From Echinarachnius parma (lineage: Eukaryota; Echinodermata; Echinoidea; Clypeasteroida; Echinarachniidae), in assembly GCA_037951105.1 (NCBI GenBank), contig JBAMJV010007663.1, positions 1-64,000 on the forward strand: a DNA stretch of 64,000 bases. The letters are read 5' to 3'. Position numbers and translations under genes: made by a program. Below, piece by piece: positions 12,326 through 22,500 of the stretch. Numbering within the stretch: the stretch's first letter is position 1; every line of letters starts with the position of its first letter. The notes under the pieces were generated by a model, which saw only the letters and a list, made by a program, of their open reading frames with translations, was not told the origin of the DNA and made no database searches.

Positions 12326-12929
12326 GTTAAACATTTTGAACATGTATTTTGTAATGTGTTTATTGTGTTTTAGTTGTAACTGAACTGTGAATATGTGTTC
12401 ATATGGTGACATGTGAGACTTTTAGAATTGGCTCTTTGATTTGTTGTTTTTTAACCTGATTGGCAACTTTACAAAAAGTGAATTCTCATTATTTCTGTTC
12501 TTTAGTAAAATGAACCATGGTCCCATTGATTAGACCCGTTATATACCCTGTCCTTAACAGGCCCCCAAAAGTTGAGTATTGTGAAATGAAACAGTGTCCC
12601 GGGGAAGGATTCTACCACCTCTTTCTGTTACCCTGTTGCTTACGAGAACCGGGTGGGCTATGTATAACAAAGTCTATGGAGATTTCAGAATCTCGAAGTG
12701 AACGGGTTAAGAGAGGTAGCATCCAGACAATATCTAGGTTACTTTTTACACATCTAGCCAGGGGGTATTACTATAGTTGTGGGTAAGTGTCCTGATGATG
12801 TCCCAGGAAAGTGGGCCTGTGAGGAAGTTATCGGAGGTATTCCCAAGGGATATGACCCAAGTGGGTTTATAGTTGAACCTTGCTTGCAAGGCTTAGATGA
12901 CTGCAGTCATCAGAGCTACACTTCTCAGG
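12326..12929. other. Non-coding stretch
   Basis: There is a chance open frame at 12517-12786 with no family resemblance. A short segment (about 12640-12665, GAGAACCGGGTGGGCTATGT) resembles 52965-52985, so part of it is dispersed repeat. No gene is supported. Confidence 0.35.
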
Positions 12930-12937
12930 TGAGGTCA

Positions 12938-13162
12938 TAGTCTAGTTCTAGACCTCTCGGAATTAATCTCCGCGCCACCCCGAAGATCTGTATACGACAA
13001 GCAGAGTAATCGCTGCCAACGACTTACTTCTGGTGTATACAGATTCTTCGGGGTGGCGGGAGAAGTAATTCCCGATGAGTCCTAGAACTGGCAGCGATTA
13101 CTGCTGTGTATACAGATCTTCGGGGTGCGGAGATTAATTCCCGAGAGGTTAGAACTAGACTG
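12938..13162. mobile_element. Palindromic element with 8-bp target duplication
   Basis: The terminal arms (AGTCTAGTTCTA... and its complement ending at 13162) are flanked by TGAGGTCA on both sides (12930-12937, 13163-13170). An 8-bp duplication suggests a hAT-type MITE. The interior holds further inverted copies of a CACCCCGAAGATCTGTATAC segment. Confidence 0.6.
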
Positions 13163-13298
13163 TGAGGTCAGTGCAAGCAGAGTCTGTTAAAAACGGTGCC
13201 CCCAGGTGTTTGACAATGATATCACCTAGTGATTCATCTCGTGGGGTAAATTGTCTGGACAACAGGTGGGTTGATGTCTGTTATTCTTGTTCACTCTG

Positions 13299-13458
13299 GA
13301 GCCCGTTGCAGAAGAGAGTTGCAATTGATTATGAAGATGCAAATTAATTTGCAACTCAGATCATGTGAATGAATTTGCAATGTCATATTTTCTGACTTGC
13401 AATAAATTGCAAATTTACAATGATTAGCAGTGCAAACTCTTTCTGCAATGGGGGCCCT
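13299..13458. mobile_element. Palindromic MITE, GTTGCA family
   Basis: Inverted ends of the form GGGCCC..TTGCAGAAAGAGTT and AACTCTTTCTGCAA..GGGCCC. Relatives are at 27292-27429, 28315-28463 and 50660-50828. Confidence 0.5.
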
Positions 13459-14550
13459 AGTCCATAATATTTTGTTTTTTGGTTTTGGTTTACCTCTATT
13501 ATGTCTACTCTGAAATTACCAGCATCATGTATTAATTCAACTTAATTATCAATTGTTTTTTCTTATTCAATTACAAAAAAAAAAACCCCAGGTTGGAAAT
13601 ATGGCTGCCTGAAATGCTAATGTAGAATTCATGTAGTTGCAGAAGAAAATTTCATTATCGCAGGAAAAATTGTAACCGAGATTTTAATTTTAATTTGGGA
13701 TTGTGCAATATAAAACAAGATGTACTGTCCCTAATGTTTTTCCTAAATGTTTGACAGTAAAGAGCTAACAAACATGACCATTGGAATTAGTATGTGTTGT
13801 ATTGTCATTTGTTTTCACTTGTATATTTGAAGAGAAAATGTAATCAAGTTTGAGTAATGTTGTATTTATTGTAGGTTGCTATAATATTTCAAAGGTTTAT
13901 CTCCCTCACATAAAGTCGCTAGGTTGAGTGTTAATTGTAACATTTGTGAATACAGGGACTAACTAAATGTTCTTGATCAAAATATGACCTAGAAATAAAT
14001 GTATTATAATTCATTTATTTTTTAAAAGATTGAGTCCATGTCTATCTTACACATCTATTTCATGGTTGCATGAACAAACTAATTTCAATATAACCAGAAA
14101 TTGTGTGTGTGTGTGTGCATGTTTTTATTAAAATAAAATATAATGACATATGCGTGCAATTGCATAACAGCGGTGATTATATTAGTGCTCCTCTATATAC
14201 TATTTGGAAAATTTTTCTTGGTCACTTAACTATAGGCTTTCGGTTATTATTATCATTTACGAGGGTGAACAAACACTTTGATTTTGATAACATAACTGCA
14301 ATTTGGCCCTCCTGGATCCCATGAAAATCCTTACGTGAACATACCCACATGGCACATTTGACTAATTCTTACGGGCGGCAAAAGATGATGGGAGCGGCTC
14401 ATAGTTATTGTAATTACCCGACATGCTTGGCAAACTGACGTATGTGCTTAAGGGCGAACAAAAAGCTTTTGACTGATTTCAAAGCATCTAACAAGTATCT
14501 CGATGGTTTGAATTGGTGCTATTGAAATGCATATATCAATTGGTTACAGT
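13459..14550. other. AT-rich stretch, no gene seen
   Basis: Contains a short GT run (14103-14118) and otherwise unremarkable AT-rich DNA. No conserved coding frame was recognised. Confidence 0.35.
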
Positions 14551-15214
14551 CCGTTATCCGAAGGTTCGTTATTCCGAAGGTTCAGTTATTCGAAGGTTCG
14601 TTATTCCGGAAGGTTCGTTATTTCGAAGGTCGTTATTCCCGAAGGTTCGTATTCCGAAGGGTTCGTTATTCCGAAGGTTCGTTTGATCCGTAAAAAAATC
14701 GGGTTCGTATTCCCGAGGTTCGTAATTCCGAGGTTCGTTGATCCGAAATTAAATCGGGTTCGTTATTCCGAAGGATTAGTTTAGTCCTTAAAATGAAATA
14801 GGGTTCGTTAATATCCGAAAAATTCAAGATAAATACGACGTAGAAAAGAATTGAGTTGATTTGATTTGATCAGTGTGGACTTGGGTAAGGGGATCAATCT
14901 TAACTCTAATTGCCGTGGCTGCATGGGGGGTGAGAGGTGAAGGTGGAGGGGGGCAAAGAGTGGGCTTTACAATTCTAGTCAAATTAGTGTTTTATTTTTC
15001 TTTGTAAAACAGTGCACTAAGAATGAGATATATATATTTATATCTTTCTCATGTAAACAAACATGAAATAAAACCAAAATCAATTGAAACATACAATCCT
15101 ATAATTAATGTCATAAATGCTTAGATTTTGCTGCTGGATATCAGTCCCCTAAATCACATTTTATTTGTCTGAAATTGTATGTCTTTCATCATAAATAGCA
15201 AACTACGGTCAGGT

Positions 15215-15283
15215 GGGGGGGGGGGGGGGGGGGGGTTGTCCCCCACCCCCCCCCCCCCCACCCCCCCCCCCCCCCCCCCCCCG
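15215..15283 (+). repeat. Adjacent G21 and long C homopolymers
   Basis: A run of 21 G is followed 4 bases later by ~44 bases that are nearly all C. The two can pair, or form G-quadruplex/i-motif structures. Exact lengths in an assembly are unreliable for such runs. Confidence 0.8.
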
Positions 15284-15433
15284 TTAGGGAGCTTTTGGTA
15301 TTTTAAAAATTGAAACTGCAATCTGAGTTTTTTACTCTCTTTTCCATAAAATTAGATACAAGCCATGATTTAAATTGATTTGGGAGGGGGTGGCCATGAT
15401 ACCCCCCCCCCCCCCCACCACTACGCCCAGTGC

Positions 15434-15434
<1 letters not shown>

Positions 15435-15482
<48 letters not shown>

Positions 15483-15492
15483 GCACACACAC
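15435..15492 (+). repeat. (CA)n microsatellite
   Basis: About 28 CA dinucleotides with two interruptions, inside the foldback element. Confidence 0.9.
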
Positions 15493-16000
15493 CCTATTTC
15501 ATTTTCGGGATTACGAACCCTAATTCATTTTCGGAATAACAAAACCCGATTTCATTTTTAGGAATAGCGAAACCTTCGGAATAACCGAACACCAATTTCA
15601 TTTTAGGAATAGCGAACCTTCGGAATAACGAACCTTCGGACTAAACGAACCTTTGGAATAACGAAACTTCCTTCGAATAACGAACCTTCAGAATAATGCA
15701 AACAAATGTTCGGATTAACCGAACCCTATTTCATTTTCGGATTAACGAACACTCGGGTATAGGAAAATTTGCGTGTTCGGATAACGAACCGCACCCATAT
15801 CATTGACTGTAAGTCCTCGCACAAACCTAATAATGGCGGCCTCCAGTGTTCTCCGTGAATAGTGGGATACCCGATAGAGTTTTTCACATATTTCTTCCAA
15901 AGCAGAAATCTGAGTCGAGTAATGTTACATATAATGAACAGGCATAATACGATGTATAAGAAGGATAAACTCTATTTTTGAGGTTGCATATTGCCCTTTA

Positions 16001-16343
16001 AAGGTGCACCTGTAAAGTGTCAGATATTGCCCAAAATTACCATTTGAGACTTCAATTCCTATACCAAAATAAGATAATGTACAAATGATGTGTGAAAGTT
16101 TCAATGAAAAAGAACACTGCTTTCCCGGTTAAAAAGGCGCAAAATTTGCGTCGGCTTTACAACGAATTACTGTATAAACAGGTATGAGGGTTATGGACCG
16201 TCATCGACATTACTAAAGGGGCATTAAAAAAAATCTAACCCTATTTTATCTGGGTCTTAGGCCTACCATAAGCCAAACACCACGGTAGAAGAGAAATGTG
16301 GAAGGCTCAACAAGTAATTTCCGTGGAGTTGGACACTTTACTG
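16001..16343 (+). mobile_element. MITE with CCTGTAAAGTGTC ends
   Basis: The left end AAGGTGCACCTGTAAAGTGT and right end GACACTTTACTGG are inverted. A reverse-orientation relative lies at 52285-52647 and more diverged copies at 8140-8880 and 40075-40420. Confidence 0.6.
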
Positions 16344-17750
16344 GTTTGTGTGCATGTACATGTGTGTGTGCATAATTATGTGCCTGTGGGTGTGTGTGTT
16401 GAAGGAGTGGGTAAGTGCCTCCCCTCCCCCCCCCCCCCCCCCCCCCCCTTTTCCTAGGATCCTTCCCCCTTCCATTGTCATAGATAGAAAATTAGGTATC
16501 TTGATAATGTATACATAATTAATTGCAATTACAAGAGTATATTTTTTTAGGCATTTTATGTAGTTATCACTAAAAATACAACAACAAACACCCAAACACG
16601 ATTGTGTGTATTTCGTTTTCTTACCCCCAAAGTGATTACAATCCGGTAGAACAGTGGGTCTACTGCCATCTATCGCCATAAATTATACTGCCATAATTTC
16701 CGATCGCTATCGATCACTGACGTTATTTGCGTACTGTACTATAGCTATACGGTACCACTCATATCGCGATCGATATCGGAACGTTATCCCGCGATCGAGC
16801 GAAGGAGGATCATGGGAGAGAGGAACGGTAAGTCGACACAAATACGGTTTTAAATCCTGTATTTTGTAGCAATGATTTGATAAATTAGATAATAGCTTGA
16901 AATTATAAAATAAAACATTTCAGAGAACCATTTTGCTATGTCTGTATTAAGATTTAGTTTGTATACAGTGAGACTATTCGTGTGTTTTGTGGGTTGAAAC
17001 GCCGGTTCCTGAAGCTGATGTAATGCCGGCCAAGACTGTATAATGTGCATGTGTGTGTTATCTACGTGTTCGTGATCGCGACCCACCTTTTGTGAAATTG
17101 GGTCGCGGGTGACTGGGCATGGTCTACCTCGCGCATGATCGTGTTTGACATTAATGGCACTTGCTGCTTTACTTCGCAGTGATGAGAGAATGCTTCCCAA
17201 TATCCCGGGAAAATGACATATTTTTTATATTTTCTTGTCACTTAATAATAATTTAGGATAAAAAAGCTAGTCAATGAGTGGGTGGATAAGATAAAACTGA
17301 TCAATTAAAACTAACTTAAGTTCTCCCCCCTTTCTTGCAGCAATAAAATTACTGCAAACAAAAAAAAATGCAAACAATGTCGAAACAATTTAATTTTACA
17401 TCAGAAGACAACAGAAAGAGCATGAAATTTGCCCATAATTCCCATCAGTGATTAGTTAATAATATTAATAACAAATAAATTTGCAGCATTACTAATTAGC
17501 AAACCCCAAAAGGCTAAAAAGTAAAAATTTATGTTGTCCCACTTTTTGGCTCATTTTCAATTACTAAAAATGGGATTTAAAAAAAACGTCACAGGAATTT
17601 AATTATATTCAATCCAATTTTTGTTTAAAAAGGTACGGTCAAATCATAACACTTAATTTTTTTTTTTTTTTTTAACCCATGTATTTTTTTCACTGCTTGA
17701 ATTGATCATGCCTATCTCATGATATGATTATGAGTCATGACATGACCTCG
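16344..17750. other. NCOA4 upstream region with candidate 5' exon
   Basis: Contains a C run (16427-16448), a GC-richer TCGATCGC-rich segment (16690-16800) and a perfect donor consensus at 16828 (GAACG then GTAAGT). The segment ending at 16827 could be a non-coding first exon of the NCOA4 gene. The reading frame after 16812 does not join in frame to the first recognised coding exon, so it would be 5' UTR. This is inference only; the rest is AT-rich. Confidence 0.25.
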
Positions 17751-18400
17751 TTCTACTTGTGTTATTTTGTATTATCATCAAAGAAATGCAGATAAAACTA
17801 AAACTTTAGGTAGAAAAAAAATGCACTTCCTGTTCCCAGGCATCTGCACTTCTCAATCTTTCCCCCGAGGCATGGGTGTTCTCGGTTGAGAGAACTGCAA
17901 TGGAACTTAATAGATCTAGTCTATGTACAAGTTTAACAACAGTAACAAGTTACAACATTTTTCTAACAATTGAAAAGTCTTTGAATCCTTGTCCCTGATC
18001 TTGCCTCGTTAAAGTTGTTTTGTCTCATATATTCACAACCCCTGTTTCGATGTGTTATTTTGTGTCATCAAATAAATGCAGGTACAAGATAAAGAAGAAA
18101 CACCTTCCGCTTCCAGTATCTACAACCTTTCTCCGACTAAGGCATGGAATGTTCTTGAGCTGAGAGAACTGCAATGAAAATAGTACTTCTAGTTTTAAAA
18201 AAAATGTTCTAATAAAGTGACAAGTCTTTGAATCCTTGATTTTGCCGTCTCATATATATTTCAAAACATCATTCAATTGTGTTATTTTTGTGTCATCAAA
18301 TAAATGCAGTACAAGATAGAGAAGAAACACCCTTCCACTTTCCAGGTATCTCAACCCTTCTCACCGATCCCAAGTAAGGCATGGAATGTTCTCAGCTGCC
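17751..18400 (+). repeat. Threefold tandem repeat at the NCOA4 5' end
   Basis: Three related segments start at about 17751, 18046 and 18274. Each contains GTGTTATTTTG.....TCATCAAA, then AAATGCAG, a pyrimidine-rich TTCCAGG-like stretch and GGCATGG.....GTTCT. The third copy runs into the first recognisable NCOA4 coding exon; the first two diverge after the ATG-like position. The duplicated piece therefore includes an acceptor-like site and the presumptive start-codon context. Confidence 0.7.
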
Positions 18401-19475
18401 CTCGCTCGAGCAGAGACTTGCTCAGATCCGGACGGCCCTCGCTGAGCTAACCCTGATCCAGACCCAGCTCAAGAAGAATGCGTCGGGACGTAGTAATCAA
18501 TATACTGTAACAATATTTGTAGAAATACTGTACACAGGGCTCGACGCTAGCACTTGCCCTGTTGCAAGTAAAATTTGAATAAGTGGTATAAGGCTGAGTC
18601 GGTTCGGTCGATCACAACCCGGGTACCGACCGTTCAATCGGTACCGCGTTTCGTTTATCAGAAATGGTGCCCCCCCCCCCCCCCCAAAAAAAATAAATAA
18701 ATAAATAAAATGTAAAAAAGAAATTAAGATTATCACTTAATGTAGCGGAATTCAAATAAAAACTGGGGCAATCGATATCATTTACTTTAAAGAGTGGTTA
18801 TTTTCGAGAAATTCTTGATTTGTTACTTTGTTTGACAGTCAGAAATTGAACAGGATCCGCAAAATTGCTAGTCATTTGAATGATATTGTCTACAGATGTT
18901 GATGCAAAGTTAGGCCGACACTCAAGGGGAGATATCTGATGGATATCTGTATGATCGAGCTGATGAGCCAGTGCATTCAAAAAGTGGCTCAAAATACGTA
19001 TTTTGATAATTTGCACCATTTTAAAATGTTTTGATATTCTACTTACATGATTGCATGGCGTTTGAAAGCTGAACAGAAAAGAGCCCCAAAACAATGAAAA
19101 AAACTGTGCAACTGCGCTGGTGCTAACTGGTTACTGAAGTTAGCATGCGAGCCGGGGTACTGAAGTTTAGAAGTTAGCTTGCTCGCGATCTTCTTGCTAT
19201 ATCGATATCGCGCGCGCGTGCTGCGAGGTACCAAAAACTTGCGTTAACTTCAACCTTCGATTATATTATAGCGGCTGGTTTCAGTTTACCTCCCGAACGT
19301 TCTATGGAAATTTACCGATATTCAGCGCAGTTTTTTCATTGTTTTGGGGGTCATTTTTTATTCTGTTCAGCTTTCAAATGCCATGTTATCATGTAAGTAG
19401 ACTACCAAAATCAGCGAAAAAAATACACGGGGGCGGCGGGCGAATTCGCCCCCGAAATGCCCAAATTCGCCCCCG

Positions 19476-19531
<56 letters not shown>

Positions 19532-22500
19532 ATTTTCGGGATTTTTCTGTTTGGATTGTGATCAAATGCTTATAAAATGATCACTTACAGCATTATAGCT
19601 TATTGGTAACCCCTGAAATTCGAAAAAGAGCCCGCAAATTTGTAGCCCCCGAAAGTTGGAAAAGTAGCCCCCGAAAATGGAGCCCCCGAAATAAAAATAT
19701 TAATTTTTTCGCTGACCAAAATGATGTAGATCACAAAAATGCTAATTTATAGCCACTTTTTGAAGGCAGTGGCTCACCAGCACGATTATCGTACAAATTT
19801 ACATTTAATGTTTCCCCGCGACTGGCGGGCTGAGTTTCTGTGAACGTGTGGTGTGATGCTAAACAAACGATCAATTTCTAGGTCCAATTTACTTCGGAAA
19901 AAATACTTTTCTTGCGAAACTGAGTTAATTCTGGATAGTCTGTAACTATTTTTCTGTAAAGATTGATATGTAAATCCATCAAAGCATCAATATTTGTAAT
20001 ATTATTTGAATATAAACTTAGAGCAATATAAGCCCCAAACAGTGCATTTTTGCCCATGCTTGCACGATTGCGTGATTTTACCGGTCCGAGTTTCGACGGC
20101 AAAAATTTATCGGGATACTGGTTCCTGACCGGTTATAGTTTATCGGTACCCGGTTTTGAAAATATCCGACATGACTCGGCCTTTAAGTGGTATAGTTTGG
20201 TTGCTGGATCGGGCAACTAACATTTTGACTAACAAGTTGAACATTCATGATTTTTCTTTCGGGCAAGTAGGAAAATGGTGCTATACATGAGATGGTTCAG
20301 GGTGTTATTAAAGCACAGTTTGTCTGACTTAATTCCTTCAGGCAGCAAATATCTATGTTTTGCTGGTATTTTAGAAATAAAAGGAAAAATAGGTAATGAA
20401 ATAGGGCAACGAAAATTTGCCAAATATTACATAATACTGGGGTCTAAAAGATCTTTTTTTCACATGATTTTTCCACAAAATGTAGACCTGATTCAAAACT
20501 TAACAGAAAATCTGGATGGAATATGTTTTGTGCTGAATCGACTATAAAAAGTAGCTGTTATATTTTAAAGGACAGAATTATCAGCCAGACCCTGTGCAAT
20601 ATTTTACACATCCCTTGATCCCATTGGCTGCGATTACGTGCATTGTTTCCTCTAAATCGTGTCTTATCAGGTCATCCTTCAAAGACGCAAATATTTGCCT
20701 TATAATGCAGTTCACAAAATAAAGTGTTACTGCAGGTTATCCACCCGCATATTCCAGGGTTCTCCACCCGCATATTCCAGGGTTCGATTTGACATTTAGT
20801 ATCAATTGGCACAAGTTACACTTGGCTGTAAATCAGGGAACATGAAAATGTAAATAGCAGACTGGATTTCAGGAAATCCTGGTCATGGTTATTCTAGATT
20901 CAGTTCCAACAGGAAGCCATGATTGTTTCAGCACATTTGTACCCTGGTAATAATTGTAGTACAATTAGACTTGGTATTGTATATCATTTTTTTTTTTTTT
21001 TTGTAACTATATAATTGAAAGTTAAGGTAAAAATTTGGATGGATTGCGAATGCGTACATGCTCGATTATAACCTCAATGTCAAAGCTCTTTTGGAGATTT
21101 TTGCTCCTTCAATAATGTATTTCTGTACAGTTTCCCCTAGTTCAATGAAGATTTATTGTCAATGGTATTTCCATTACATTGCTGCAGTCCAAGAGCAGAA
21201 TCCAGTGCACCTTCAGCTAGAGGCCCTGCGTTCCAGGGAGGTTCATCTACTCACCTAAGTGGAGACTTTGCTCTTTTGGAAATTTTTGCTCCTGCAATAA
21301 AGTATACAATTTCTGGAAAGTTTCCCCTATTTTTTAATGAACAATACTTCCATTTCAATTCTACAGTCCAAGAGCAGCATCCAGTGCACCTTCAGTCGCC
21401 AGCTAGAGGCCCTGCGTTCCAGGGAGGTTCATCTTCTCACCCAGGTGGAGACTTTGCTCCAGGTCAAACAGGATCACCTCCAGCTCCAGGCAGAGGGGCT
21501 CCAGCAGGAGCTGGGAGCCCTAGAGGCTCTGCTGGATCACGCCAGGACCTCTGGGAATGCAGTCTCCCTGCAGGACGTAGAGAACATCATGAAAAGGTGA
21601 GTGAACATAATCTGGGTCGAGGGGCTTGTAACCAAGGTGATTAAAATCAGTGGAAGCTAGTAACCAACCTTTTTTCAGAGTGGCACCGTCGGGCAAGTAA
21701 GATAAAGATTTGTCAAATTTAGGTTGGCCCCCCAAAAAGAGACGGGTAGCCCAAAACAAGAACAAACAAACATCAAAAAGTCTGTTAATGTTGGTTGCCT
21801 AGTTGGACTAGTAAAATTGGGCATGAGAGTGTGAGTATGTTTTTGTCTATAAGAAAAGCATTTCTGCTATGGATTGCAATGAAAACTAAAATGTCAGTGT
21901 ATGATCATTTAAATTTAAGAATGTCTACTAGACCAAATTGTGTAATATTCACAAATTGCTTAACATTTGTTATACTTTATTGGGAAGGGATTTTATGCAT
22001 TTCTGCTTTTAATGTTCCTCAAAAATAATGCGAATTACTGACAATTTGAAGATTTTTGTTTGTCAATTCAGATTCCAGCAAGTTCAGCTGTCTCACAGTG
22101 AAGATGCTCTGCTTGGGTTTGAGGGTGATGCCAAAGAACTGAAGAAAGCTATCCTGACATTTGGCCGTGTGAATGCAAAGCGCCGTCGCATGGACACAGA
22201 TTCAGACTGCAGCTCCATGTCTAAACAGGTATACCAATGCTAGAAATTAACTATTTTTCATAGTGGCCCAGAATCGGAATCAAGTGGCCCCAAACAAGGA
22301 AAACATTAGAAAAGGTTGTTAATTTGGTTGCCCAGTACTGTAGGGCTAGTAAAACTTAAAATCGAACATCATAATTGCCTAAAGCTCATTTCTTGTGGCC
22401 CCGGCCCCCGGGCCTATGCTAATTTCAAGCCATGTGTATACAATTGTTACTGAAATCAACCGCTTAGGATCGAATGGTCAAAATCTGGTAACCCTGGAGT

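Larger units (their letters stand above)
14551..15800. mobile_element. Foldback element with tandem-repeat arms
   Basis: The left arm (14551-14818) is a tandem array of a ~16-bp unit CGTTATTCCGAAGGTT. The right arm (about 15505-15800) is an array of its reverse complement (AACCTTCGGAATAACG). The ~690-bp centre holds a G run, C runs and a CA microsatellite. Terminal inverted repeats composed of short tandem repeats define foldback elements (Drosophila FB, sea-urchin TU). No protein is encoded. Confidence 0.6.

Noticed and set aside
16850-17200. 116-residue minus-strand open frame upstream of NCOA4
   Set aside because: No recognisable domain, no splice context and no support beyond length.
21156-21644. 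162-residue open frame across NCOA4 exon 2
   Set aside because: It is in a different frame from the conserved coiled-coil sequence and runs through both copies of a tandem duplication.
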